This document shows, in pieces, positions 26,350 to 34,079 of a DNA stretch of 64,000 nucleotides (position 1 is the first letter of the stretch; every line of letters starts with the position of its first letter). Under the pieces are notes generated by a model. It was given only the letters and a program-made list of their open reading frames with translations. It had not been told where the DNA came from and ran no database searches. Origin of the DNA: Berkiella_A sp050252335 (lineage in GTDB: Bacteria > Pseudomonadota > Gammaproteobacteria > Berkiellales > Berkiellaceae); NCBI GenBank assembly GCA_050252335.1, contig JBFWLB010000003.1, positions 1 to 64,000 on the forward strand, written 5' to 3'. The position numbers and the translations under genes were made by a program.

Positions 26350-26682
26350 TCAGGATGTGCCCGACTTTTTCTCTGTATAATTCTCGGATGATGGGTTTTT
26401 ATTAATAATGATTTCTGTTTGCTGTTGATGTTTGGAAATGGTGATATCTGACGCAAGCCAATCGACGCTACTACCCTCTTTAAGCACAGAAGAAATGAGC
26501 AACTGTGCTCGCCAATAACTCCTGAGTACATCGTTGTTTTTTAATTTTTCTATGATGATCCTTGCCTCTGCAATGGACAATTCATCATCAATCAACTGTA
26601 ATATTTTTTGCTTATCTTGCAATAAAATATCTTCAGGTTCACCATTTTCCGTTAATAAATGATTACTATCCTGTTTGTCCAT
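26350..26682 (-). CDS. rseA: Anti-sigma-E factor RseA, cytoplasmic domain
   Basis: A 110-residue protein directly downstream of rpoE (5-nt gap). The N-terminal domain has the family pattern: LLQLIDDELSIAEARIIIEKL followed by LRSYWRAQLLISSVL, matching the RseA N-terminal fold that holds sigma-E at the membrane. It ends at TGA without a transmembrane helix, yet a helix-coding stretch follows in the +1 frame. Either the gene is frameshifted, frameshifting is programmed, or the anti-sigma factor is now soluble. Confidence 0.8.
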   Translation of the reverse strand: MDKQDSNHLLTENGEPEDILLQDKQKILQLIDDELSIAEARIIIEKLKNNDVLRSYWRAQLLISSVLKEGSSVDWLASDITISKHQQQTEIIINKNPSSENYTEKKSGTS

Positions 26683-26687
26683 GATCC

Positions 26688-27299
26688 CTATCCCTCTCTT
26701 AAATATGGTTTCACCTTCTTCTCAATGGCTTCACGTGCTCGAAATATCCTGGAACGCACGGTGCCAATTGGGCATGTCATGATCGTTGCAATTTCTTCGT
26801 AGCTTAAGCCCTCTAATTCCCTTAACATAATAGCGGTTCTTAGTTCTTTCGGAAGCTTTTGAATAACATCAAAGATAACCGCTCTAATTTCATTATCCTG
26901 AAGCACATTCTCAGGTGCTGTATAATCTCTGAAGTTAGCTTTCGTTAAAGTCTGTTCCAAATCTAATAATTCAACATCCGTTTCAATAATTTTTCTTGAG
27001 ACATTCATTACATGATTTTTTGCGGTATTAATCGCTATTCTATATAACCATGTATAAAACGCGCTATCACCTCTGAACTTCCCAATTGCACGATAAGCTT
27101 TGATGAAAGACTCTTGTGCAATATCCATTGCTTCAACGGGATCTCTTACATAACGATTTACTAACTTGATGATTTTAAATTGATAGCGTTCAACCAATAA
27201 ATCAAACGCCTGCCTATCCCCATTTTGAGCAGATTCTATCAGCTCTTTTTCTAGGGTGTCTCGATTTCTCATTAAGGAATACTGCCCCATAATTTTCAC
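26688..27299 (-). CDS. rpoE: RNA polymerase sigma-E factor (AlgU/RpoE)
   Basis: A 203-residue ECF sigma factor for envelope stress. Region 2 (DLLVERYQFKIIKLVNRYVRD, DIAQESFIKAYRAIGKFRGDSAFYTWLYRIAIN) and region 4 (LPKELRTAIMLRELEGLSYEEIA, GTVRSRIFRAREAI) are intact and close to AlgU/RpoE. It is followed by rseA and degP. No clear sigma-E promoter (GGAACTT with TCNAA) was found upstream, so autoregulation is not evident by eye. Confidence 0.96.
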   Translation of the reverse strand: MKIMGQYSLMRNRDTLEKELIESAQNGDRQAFDLLVERYQFKIIKLVNRYVRDPVEAMDIAQESFIKAYRAIGKFRGDSAFYTWLYRIAINTAKNHVMNVSRKIIETDVELLDLEQTLTKANFRDYTAPENVLQDNEIRAVIFDVIQKLPKELRTAIMLRELEGLSYEEIATIMTCPIGTVRSRIFRAREAIEKKVKPYLREG

Positions 27300-27322
27300 A
27301 CTTATATTTGGCTAATTGTTAC

Positions 27323-27352
27323 GTTATAGAACTGGGCAGCCAACCATGGCAA
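27323..27352 (-). promoter_or_regulatory. Candidate sigma-70 promoter for rpoE
   Basis: On the minus strand TTGCCA (27352-27347) and TATAAC (27328-27323) are 18 bp apart, 24 bp before the rpoE ATG. Other hexamers in this AT-rich spacer could also serve. Confidence 0.35.
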
Positions 27353-27436
27353 TCATCTCAAACTCTTGTAAATGCACGCTTCATGTACACTAAAACGTAC
27401 CAAGATACCTTTTATATCGGTTGCCTCAAGAATTTA

Positions 27437-27880
27437 TTAAGACAACTGATACAATAATAACTGATAAATTTCTAATGGCATACTGTCTTTTGGAACAAAA
27501 ATTATAAAAGGCTGGCTGAGAGTAGGTACACGCAAATATAGAATGCTAAACCATCGACATCTGAAACTGGGTTTGCTTTCGAAGGTGAGATAGTGATTGT
27601 GATTATAAAGTTCAACACGCCATTCACGCGCTTTTAAAGCTTGAAGCGCGATAATGCTCTGTGGATGACAAAGAAGAACATGCTTTTTAAAAAGATAATA
27701 AAAATAAAGTCCCCATACAGGTACGAATAACAGACTGGCTTTATACGCTTGCACAAGAATAAAAAAACAAAGCGCTGTGGCTAGCGCTAAAGCAAACAGA
27801 TAAAAAAATAACAGTCTAGAAGGCTTAAGCAGAAACCTGTGTTTTTTTGAATATTCTGATTTTTTCAAGGATAATCTCAT
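27437..27880 (-). CDS. YgfX (CptA)-like membrane protein
   Basis: A 147-residue protein with two hydrophobic helices (about residues 24-44 and 48-66) preceded by a LKPSRLLFF segment, and a soluble tail with SILYLRVPTL and VPKDSMPLEIYQLLLYQL. This is the layout of the YgfX/CptA family, always next to sdhE. Its start overlaps the sdhE end by 56 nt, more than usual, so a start further inside is possible. In E. coli YgfX was proposed as a toxin acting on the cytoskeleton; that role is not assured here. Confidence 0.75.
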   Translation of the reverse strand: MRLSLKKSEYSKKHRFLLKPSRLLFFYLFALALATALCFFILVQAYKASLLFVPVWGLYFYYLFKKHVLLCHPQSIIALQALKAREWRVELYNHNHYLTFESKPSFRCRWFSILYLRVPTLSQPFIIFVPKDSMPLEIYQLLLYQLS

Positions 27881-28088
27881 ACTCCAAATGAGAAGGCTTC
27901 TCTGTCTGCATTAACCAGGCAAAAAGCTCTGCATCACTTTCAACCAAAAGTTTTTCAAAAATATTTTTTTCTTCTGGACATAAGCTATCATAACAGTGTT
28001 CAAAAAAAGGTACGAGAAAAAGATCACATTCCAACATTCCTCTTCTACATGCCCAACGAATTTTTTCTCTTTCTTTGTTTATCGTCAT
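27825..28088 (-). CDS. sdhE: Succinate dehydrogenase flavinylation factor SdhE (CptB)
   Basis: An 87-residue protein with the RRGMLE motif at residues 15-20 (KIRWACRRGMLECDLFLVPFF), which is the signature of SdhE/YgfY proteins that help attach FAD covalently to SdhA. Length and the adjacent ygfX-like gene fit the family. Confidence 0.93.
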   Translation of the reverse strand: MTINKEREKIRWACRRGMLECDLFLVPFFEHCYDSLCPEEKNIFEKLLVESDAELFAWLMQTEKPSHLEYEIILEKIRIFKKTQVSA

Positions 28089-28127
28089 AGATTAATCATT
28101 AATTGAAATGAATCGTTAAGTTTTTAA

Positions 28128-28168
28128 TAGAAGCTGTCTCAAAAATGCCATTCTTGAGACAGCTTCTA
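28128..28168. repeat. TAGAAGCTGTCTCAA inverted repeat
   Basis: TAGAAGCTGTCTCAAAAA (28128-28145) pairs with 28151-28168 with one mismatch. The same stem with an A-T for G-C exchange occurs at 37972-38018. It may act as a terminator-like or REP-like hairpin; the spacer is upstream of sdhE. Confidence 0.6.
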
Positions 28169-28176
28169 GAGTTCTT

Positions 28177-28346
28177 GATGAGCGCAGCGAATAAACCTTC
28201 TCTCTTTGTAAAGAGAGAAGGCGCAGAGCGCAAGAGAGATTTAGCTGCTTGAACTTAAATCTCTCAGCATAAATCCCCCTTACACACTTATCAGTGCGCG
28301 TCCCCCATCAAAAAGAGGGATTTTCCATTCGCTACGCCCATATTAA
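28177..28346. repeat. MITE-like element, second locus
   Basis: Starts GATGAGCGCAGCGAATAAA and ends ATTCGCTACGCCCATATTAA. It shares GTAAAG-GAGA, GCGCAAGAG-GATTTAG and ATAAATCCCCCT in order with 9972-10132, and TATCAGTGCGCG-CCCCCATCAAAAA with 10207-10231. It contains a hairpin TTCTCTCTTT/AAAGAGAGAA. Confidence 0.7.
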
Positions 28347-28366
28347 AAATCAGTGCAGCCGCTATT

Positions 28367-28972
28367 TTAACAAAAACTATTAGGCAAGCCTAAAAATACT
28401 AATTCTTCTTGGGTAGACTCTCTCTCAAGTATTTCATTTCTCGCAGGAAATCTACCAAAGTTCTGAATGATAACATAACTGTCTGATGCCCTTCTATTTG
28501 ATTTTTCCAAATAAGGCATGCATACATCATCACTCTCTTTTGCTTCCGCAATTAATTTCTGTAATAAAACAAGACTCAGACGTTGATGCGTGAGTTCTTC
28601 GGAATCAATATAAGGGGCATAAAAAAAGACTTTTTCTATGATATCAAGTTCTTTATCTAATTTTCGATCTCGACCTCTATCTGTTGCTTTAATGGCAAGG
28701 CCGTCAAATTGATAAGCAGTTGGAGAACCTCGATGCATCCGCTTAGGAAACTGATGCATCAAAATAATAAAAGCCAAACAGCTCTTAGGCTGTCTGAGCC
28801 AACTGTTTAATTTACCTTTCACTGCTAAATAATGCAGTCCTTCAAACTTGTGTTTTATAAATGAATCATACTCTGTACACTCTTCATCCCATAAAGCACG
28901 CGACATAGGAGAAGCTGAAGTATCCTCTTCTATAAACCAGAAATCTAAAATCTGTTTGATCATTTCAAGCAT
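28367..28972 (-). CDS. DUF924 family protein
   Basis: A 201-residue soluble protein whose order of motifs (ILDFWF at the N-terminus, LWDEECTEYDSFIKHKFEGL, SCLAFIILMHQFPKRMHRGSPTAYQFD, FFYAPYIDSEELTHQRLSL, FGRFPARNEIL) matches the DUF924 family, a helical TPR-like fold. The family's biochemical role is unknown. It stands alone, divergent from ygfZ. Confidence 0.92.
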   Translation of the reverse strand: MLEMIKQILDFWFIEEDTSASPMSRALWDEECTEYDSFIKHKFEGLHYLAVKGKLNSWLRQPKSCLAFIILMHQFPKRMHRGSPTAYQFDGLAIKATDRGRDRKLDKELDIIEKVFFYAPYIDSEELTHQRLSLVLLQKLIAEAKESDDVCMPYLEKSNRRASDSYVIIQNFGRFPARNEILERESTQEELVFLGLPNSFC

Positions 28973-28990
28973 AGTTATTTAAAAAACTTA

Positions 28991-29019
28991 TTGCTGTTTT
29001 AGCTATTACTTTATATTAT
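28991..29019 (+). promoter_or_regulatory. Candidate sigma-70 promoter for ygfZ
   Basis: TTGCTG (28991-28996) and TATTAT (29014-29019) are 17 bp apart, 37 bp before the ATG at 29057. Confidence 0.5.
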
Positions 29020-29056
29020 GATTTTTCTATATACTTTAACTAGTTGTTTTTAGTTC

Positions 29057-30124
29057 ATGCAAATATTTTGGTCCAATTATTTAGAAGAAAAAGTTAACAA
29101 ACTGAGTTCAAATCATGATTCAGCGCACAATATTGCACTGTGCAGCCAAGAACAAAGTTATGCATTAGTCACAGAACAAACGGTTCTAATGCCACTTCCT
29201 TCGCTTGCTTTTATTCAAGTCAAAGGACAAGATGCGCAAAAATTTCTACAAGGCCAATTTACTTGTCAATTCAAAGAGGGTGAAACGATTCAAATGCGCT
29301 TAGGTGCGCATTGTTCTGAGAAAGGTAGAATTCAAAATTTCTTTAGAATTTTTAATTGTTACTGGGAAGATGAACCCTGCTATTTGTTAATATTACAACT
29401 AAATACTTTATCAGACACATTAACACGATTAAAAAAATATGCTTTATTTTCAAAAGTCGTTATTAGTGATAAAACAAAAGACCTTGCTGCGTTTACACTT
29501 TATGGAGACAATGCAAGCATCTGGCTAGAAAATACTTATCTCTCTCAAGCACTCAACATAAATGATTATACAACACTGGATAAAGAGCACAGCCTATTGG
29601 CGCGCTTAAGAGGCGATAAGCCTAGATATTTATTTATTGCTCATTTAGACACCATTCCTACATTATGGGAAAAATGCAACACACAATTTACCGCCATTAA
29701 TTCAGAATTCTGGAACTTGCTTGAGATCAGAGCAGGAATACCCATGATCTTCTCTGAAACAGCCGATCTATTTTTTCCACATTATCTGAATCTGCCTACA
29801 TTAAATGCGGTAAGTTTTGAAAAAGGATGCTACCTAGGGCAAGAAGTGATTGCGAGAATGCAATATCGAGGAAAAGTGAATAAACACTTACATCGAGCAC
29901 TTATTTCAAACAGCACTTTCAGTCCACAACCCAACGACGAGATCCTCTATTGTGAAAATGAACAATCACATGCAGTAGGACATGTCATTGTTGCATCGCC
30001 AACGGCAGCAGGTAGTTATGAAATGCTTATTTTACTCAAAGATGATCATCAAAATTTTGAAAATTTATTTCTCAAATTAGTCGATGGACCTAAACTTCAT
30101 CATCTAAATTTAACGTACACCTAA
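29057..30124 (+). CDS. ygfZ: Folate-binding Fe-S cluster/tRNA-modification protein YgfZ
   Basis: A 355-residue protein of the GcvT-like fold. The diagnostic motif KGCYLGQEVIARMQYRGKV lies near residues 255-273, with the conserved Cys of the K-G-C-Y-x-G-Q-E signature. The N-terminal FIQVKGQDAQKFLQGQFTC also fits. In E. coli it supports a subset of Fe-S enzymes, including MiaB, using tetrahydrofolate. An HDOD gene follows after 95 nt. Confidence 0.93.
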   Translation: MQIFWSNYLEEKVNKLSSNHDSAHNIALCSQEQSYALVTEQTVLMPLPSLAFIQVKGQDAQKFLQGQFTCQFKEGETIQMRLGAHCSEKGRIQNFFRIFNCYWEDEPCYLLILQLNTLSDTLTRLKKYALFSKVVISDKTKDLAAFTLYGDNASIWLENTYLSQALNINDYTTLDKEHSLLARLRGDKPRYLFIAHLDTIPTLWEKCNTQFTAINSEFWNLLEIRAGIPMIFSETADLFFPHYLNLPTLNAVSFEKGCYLGQEVIARMQYRGKVNKHLHRALISNSTFSPQPNDEILYCENEQSHAVGHVIVASPTAAGSYEMLILLKDDHQNFENLFLKLVDGPKLHHLNLTYT

Positions 30125-30164
30125 AAACAAGCAAACTACTTAGCCTATAAACAAAGGAGACAGC

Positions 30165-30182
30165 GTGGGTAGTTGCAAATAA
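30165..30182 (+). other. Five-codon mini-ORF with strong ribosome binding site
   Basis: AAAGGAG (30153-30159) is followed five bases later by GTG, then codons for G-S-C-K and TAA (30180-30182), 37 nt before the HDOD gene. It may be a leader peptide or a chance match. Confidence 0.3.
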
Positions 30183-30219
30183 TAAAGAATATTAATTTGA
30201 AGCAAAAGGAAGTTACATC

Positions 30220-31059
30220 ATGGTGGCAGTAAAAACACAGGCTCTGTACAACGAAATACTGGAAGCAATAGAGTCTAATAAATTACCCATACCTTCTCAG
30301 CCAGAAATTGCCACAGAACTACAGGAAGTAGTCAATGATCCAGGTGTTACCGTTGAAGATCTCTGCAAAATTATTAAAAAAGATCCCGGCCTTACCGCGC
30401 GTATTTTAAGACTGGCAAATAGCCCACTGGTTAGAGGTAGAGTACCCATACAAGGACTGGATAATGCAATCGCACGTATGGGTGTCGGCTTCGTTGGGAA
30501 TTTAGCCATTGGTTTAGCTTTGGAACAAATGTTCAAAACTTCAAATAAACTCATTGCTCAAAGAATGAATGCAGCATGGGAACATTGTTCTTATGTAGCT
30601 TGTATTTGCAGCGCACTTGCCGTACAAAATACTAAACTACCCGTTGATCAAGCAATGTTAGCGGGGGTATTGCATGAAATCGGTATACTATCTATTTTAT
30701 CCTTTGCAGAAAAACATCCTGAAATCTTAACAGATGAACAAACCTTAGATAAAATTATTGAAACGCATTCTGCAAAACTCAGCCAAGCCATTATGACTGC
30801 ATGGCAATTTGCGCCAGAGCTTAGATCTATCCCTGTTGAACTCTACGACTATTATCTTAAAAAAGATAAAGCTGATTTAGCAGATACTTTATTGGTAGCA
30901 AAAATTTATGCGCTTGATGATACTACTCACCCTTTGGCTAAATTAAATAGGGCAGAATTACCTGCTTTTAAGCGTTTAGGCTTAGATCCTAAAAAATCAT
31001 TGGATCATTATTCCGAGTTAAAAGAGGCTGTCGATTTAGCGCGAGAGCTTTTGGGTTAA
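30220..31059 (+). CDS. HDOD domain protein
   Basis: A 279-residue protein made up mainly of an HDOD domain (residues about 15-220). Typical features are LPIPSQPEIATELQEVV, IIKKDPGLTARILRLANSPL, LDNAIARMGV and AGVLHEIGILSIL, where the HD residues are partly replaced, as is normal for HDOD. Such proteins act in signal transduction without phosphohydrolase activity. No catalytic output domain (EAL, GGDEF) is attached. The ATG is preceded by AAAAGGAAG. Confidence 0.92.
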   Translation: MVAVKTQALYNEILEAIESNKLPIPSQPEIATELQEVVNDPGVTVEDLCKIIKKDPGLTARILRLANSPLVRGRVPIQGLDNAIARMGVGFVGNLAIGLALEQMFKTSNKLIAQRMNAAWEHCSYVACICSALAVQNTKLPVDQAMLAGVLHEIGILSILSFAEKHPEILTDEQTLDKIIETHSAKLSQAIMTAWQFAPELRSIPVELYDYYLKKDKADLADTLLVAKIYALDDTTHPLAKLNRAELPAFKRLGLDPKKSLDHYSELKEAVDLARELLG

Positions 31060-31090
31060 ATAGGCAAATCACAAGATATGTAGAATTTTT

Positions 31091-31112
31091 GGGACGACAC
31101 AACGGTCGTCCC
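31091..31112. repeat. GGGACGAC-ACAACG-GTCGTCCC hairpin
   Basis: An 8-bp perfect stem with a six-base loop lies between the convergent HDOD and lysS genes. There is no T run after the stem on either strand, so it is not a standard terminator. It resembles the hairpin at 54491-54512. Confidence 0.6.
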
Positions 31113-31138
31113 GCGCAATAAGCTTCTGACTCGAAAAT

Positions 31139-32674
31139 TTAAGCCTGTGGCCGCATTTGAGGAAATAAAATAACATCTCGTATTGAATCTGTATCGGTAA
31201 ATAACATCACCAGTCGATCAATACCAATCCCTTCACCAGCCGTAGGTGGTAAACCAAACTCCAATGCAGTAACATAATCTTCATCATAATGCATTGCCTC
31301 TTCATCACCCGCCTCTAAACGTCTTACTTGTTCTCTAAAACGTTCTGCTTGATCTTCAGGATCATTTAATTCTGAAAAACCATTCGCAATCTCTCGTCCG
31401 CCGACAAAAAATTCAAAGCGATCACAAATCGTCGGATCTAAATCATTTTTACGCGCTAAAGGAGAAACTTCTGTGGGATACGCTGTAATAAAAGTTGGTG
31501 CAATTAGCTTTGTTTCAACTGTTTTTTCAAAGATTTCAATTTGCACTTTACCAATACCATAATCTTTTTCAAGATGAGCCCCCAACTTTTCCGCATAATT
31601 CCAAAGTTCAGCATAATTATCAATATGCTCTGCGTTGAAATCTGGATTATATTTTAAAATAGCTTCTTTAACCGTTAATCGCTCAAAGGGCTTCGTTAAA
31701 TCAAAGATATTATTTTGATAATGAAGTTCAGACTTTCCTAGTACTGTTTCAGCCAAGTAGCGAATCATTTGCTCGGTAAAGTTCATCATGTCATGATAGT
31801 CTGCATAAGCTTGATAAAACTCAATCATCGTAAATTCTGGATTATGTCTTGTAGACAATCCCTCATTGCGAAAATTACGATTGATTTCATAAACACGTTC
31901 AAAACCACCCACAACTAATCTCTTTAAAAATAACTCTGGCGCAATTCTTAAAAATAAAGTCATATCCAGTGCATTATGATGCGTTTTAAAGGGCTTAGCA
32001 GCAGCGCCCCCTGCAATAGAATGCATCATTGGGGTTTCAACCTCAATAAAACGATGTTCATTTAAAAAATTTCGTATGCCTTGGATCAGTTGAGTACGCA
32101 TACGGAATCGTTGCTGAGTTTGCGCATTGGTCATTAAATCTAAATAACGTTGGCGATATCGTGATTCAACATCAACAAGCCCATGATATTTATCTGGCAG
32201 CGGTCTTAATGATTTTGAAAGTAAATGTGCTTGACTGGCTTTAATAGAAAGCTCTCCTGTCTTCGTCTTAAAAACAGTACCTACCACCCCCACAATATCG
32301 CCTAAGTCCCAATGCTTAAAGGCATCATACACATTTTCTGGCAAATCGCTTTGTTTTAAATATACTTGAATCTGTCCAGTCATATCTTGCAAATGAATGA
32401 AACTTGCTTTCCCCATCAGTCGCTTGGTCATCATGCGACCTGCTAGGTGAACTTGTTTATTTTCCTGCTCTAACACATCATGCTCTAAAGACCCAAAAGC
32501 ATCTATCAAATCCTTTGCATAAGCATCACGTTTAAAATCATTGGGATAAGCATTGCCTTGTTCTCTTAAGGCTTTTAATTTATTGCGTCGCTCAATCATT
32601 TGCTCATTCAGAGAAATTTGTGGCTCATTTGCATCTTGATTGCTGTGATCTTTCGCTTGATTTGATTCGGTCAT
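31139..32674 (-). CDS. lysS: Lysyl-tRNA synthetase (class II)
   Basis: Charges tRNA-Lys. An N-terminal OB-fold (GRMMTKRLMGKASFIHLQD) is followed by class II motifs: motif 2 FRNEGLSTRHNPEFTMIEFY and motif 3 GIGIDRLVMLF. I place the start at ATG 32674 (511 residues), one base after the prfB stop and with GGGA six bases upstream. A GTG at 32686, overlapping prfB, would add four residues but lacks a ribosome binding site. The prfB-lysS pair is a conserved operon. Confidence 0.97.
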   Translation of the reverse strand: MTESNQAKDHSNQDANEPQISLNEQMIERRNKLKALREQGNAYPNDFKRDAYAKDLIDAFGSLEHDVLEQENKQVHLAGRMMTKRLMGKASFIHLQDMTGQIQVYLKQSDLPENVYDAFKHWDLGDIVGVVGTVFKTKTGELSIKASQAHLLSKSLRPLPDKYHGLVDVESRYRQRYLDLMTNAQTQQRFRMRTQLIQGIRNFLNEHRFIEVETPMMHSIAGGAAAKPFKTHHNALDMTLFLRIAPELFLKRLVVGGFERVYEINRNFRNEGLSTRHNPEFTMIEFYQAYADYHDMMNFTEQMIRYLAETVLGKSELHYQNNIFDLTKPFERLTVKEAILKYNPDFNAEHIDNYAELWNYAEKLGAHLEKDYGIGKVQIEIFEKTVETKLIAPTFITAYPTEVSPLARKNDLDPTICDRFEFFVGGREIANGFSELNDPEDQAERFREQVRRLEAGDEEAMHYDEDYVTALEFGLPPTAGEGIGIDRLVMLFTDTDSIRDVILFPQMRPQA

Positions 32675-32675
32675 T

Positions 32676-33774
32676 TTATATCCCACTTTTTAAACTGGCT
32701 GAAATAAACATATCCAATAAGTTACCATCCAACATACCTTGAATATTGGTGGTTTCCACGTGTGTTCTTAAATCTTTAATACGAGAATCATCTAAGACAT
32801 AAGAGCGAATTTGACTCCCCCAACCGATCGAAGATTTACTGTCTTCGATAGCTTGTTGCTCTTGGTTGCGCTCTCGCATTTTTAACTCATACAATTTAGA
32901 TTTTAATTGGCTTAAGGCTTGCGCTTTATTTTTGTGTTGAGATCGATCGCTTTGGCATTGTACAACGATATTAGTCGGTACATGAGTTATACGCACTGCA
33001 GAATCTGTCCTGTTTACATGCTGCCCACCAGCCCCACTGGCACGATAGGTATCAATTCGCAAATCTGCAGGATTGAGATCAATCTCAATATCATCATCAA
33101 GATGTGGTGATATAAATACTGCCGCAAAAGAAGTATGGCGACGATTTCCTGAATCAAAGGGTGATTTACGCACCAAACGATGCACTCCAGACTCCGTTCT
33201 TAACCAACCATAAGCATAATCACCTTCTACTTTTACCGTAGCACTTTTAATACCGGCCACTTCCCCTGCGGAGCATTCTAGTAGGGTCAGCTTAAAGCCT
33301 TTGCGCTCACCCCAACGTAGATACATTCTAAGCAGCATTTCTGCCCAGTCTTGTGCTTCTGTTCCACCGCTACCCGCCTGAAAATCAATGTAACAATCAT
33401 TAGGATCCATTTCTTTGGAAAACATCCTCTGAAATTCTAGCTTGTGCACAGCTTCTTCTAATTTTTCTGCTTCCTCGCACAGCTCATGAAAAGTATCTTC
33501 ATCCTCATCTTCAATGGCAATCGCCAACAGCTCTTTTAACTCTGTTAAGCCATTGCGAATAAAATCCACATTTTCAATTATTTTCTCAAGCTGTACGCGT
33601 TCCTTATTAAAAGCCTGCGCTTTATCAGGATCATTCCAGATATCAGAAGAGCCTAACATACGCGTAATTTCTTCTAATCGATCGCACTTTTGATCATAGT
33701 CAAAGATACCCCCTGAGCTTTTCCAAGCGCTGGCTTAAATCTTTGATTTTGGTTTGAAGGGGTTGTGTCTCCAC
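32676..33774 (-). CDS. prfB: Peptide chain release factor 2, with programmed +1 frameshift
   Basis: RF2 terminates translation at UGA and UAA. The first 24 codons run from GTG 33774 (GAGG five bases upstream) to CTT, then meet TGA at 33702-33700. A +1 shift continues with GAC (Asp). The product is 365 residues, the E. coli length. The joint reads LRGYL then DYDQKCDRLEE, as in E. coli RF2. Downstream are the SPF tripeptide motif (KSPFDSGNRRHTS) and the catalytic GGQ in SGAGGQHVNRTDSAVR (about residue 250). The frameshift couples RF2 synthesis to RF2 activity. Confidence 0.97.
33699..33714 (-). promoter_or_regulatory. RF2 programmed frameshift site
   Basis: On the minus strand AGGGGG-TAT-CTT-TGA-C: an internal Shine-Dalgarno-like AGGGGG three bases before the CTT slip codon, then the in-frame TGA and C. 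This is the textbook prfB recoding signal. Confidence 0.97.
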
Positions 33775-33780
33775 GGAAAC

Positions 33781-33886
33781 CTCATTATTTTTTTCGTTGC
33801 GTCATTTTAAAGCAAGTTGAAGTGCCTCGCTATATTTTGACGCGCTTTAAGGCTCGCTTAGAGGCATAAAGTTAATAAATAATGAG
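33781..33886 (-). promoter_or_regulatory. Possible prfB leader hairpin covering the ribosome binding site
   Basis: In the gene-free 305 nt upstream of prfB (33775-34079), a 10-bp inverted repeat pairs 33877-33886 with 33781-33790 (CTCATTATTT/AAATAATGAG). The inner TGCCTC/GAGGCA pair (33861-33866 with 33823-33828) is nested inside. The promoter-proximal arm overlaps three bases of the GAGG ribosome binding site. No transcription start is known here. Confidence 0.35.
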
Positions 33887-34020
33887 TTTGTTTTTTAACT
33901 TTGTACATCCAGCACAAAGGCAAGAGTCCGTTGGCATTTTGTTTTATTTTTGATGAATAAATAGTGCGATTTTGCTCTTTTTAATCAATTACTTGGGGAA
34001 ATTGGAAAGTTAGCTGCTGG

Positions 34021-34043
34021 GTGCCGCGGACAAGCCGCGGCAC
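34021..34043. repeat. GTGCCGCGG-ACAAG-CCGCGGCAC hairpin
   Basis: A 9-bp perfect GC-rich stem in an AT-rich region, downstream of recJ. No T run follows on the minus strand. It is probably one of the dispersed palindromes, though it could help end recJ transcription. Confidence 0.6.
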
Positions 34044-34079
34044 TAGGCGATAAGGTATTTGCCCGAATAACAACAGGCC

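Noticed and set aside
27321..27365. A GAACT...TCTCAAA pair resembling a sigma-E promoter near rpoE
   Set aside because: It faces away from rpoE and lacks the GGAACTT core; it more likely overlaps a minus-strand sigma-70 promoter.
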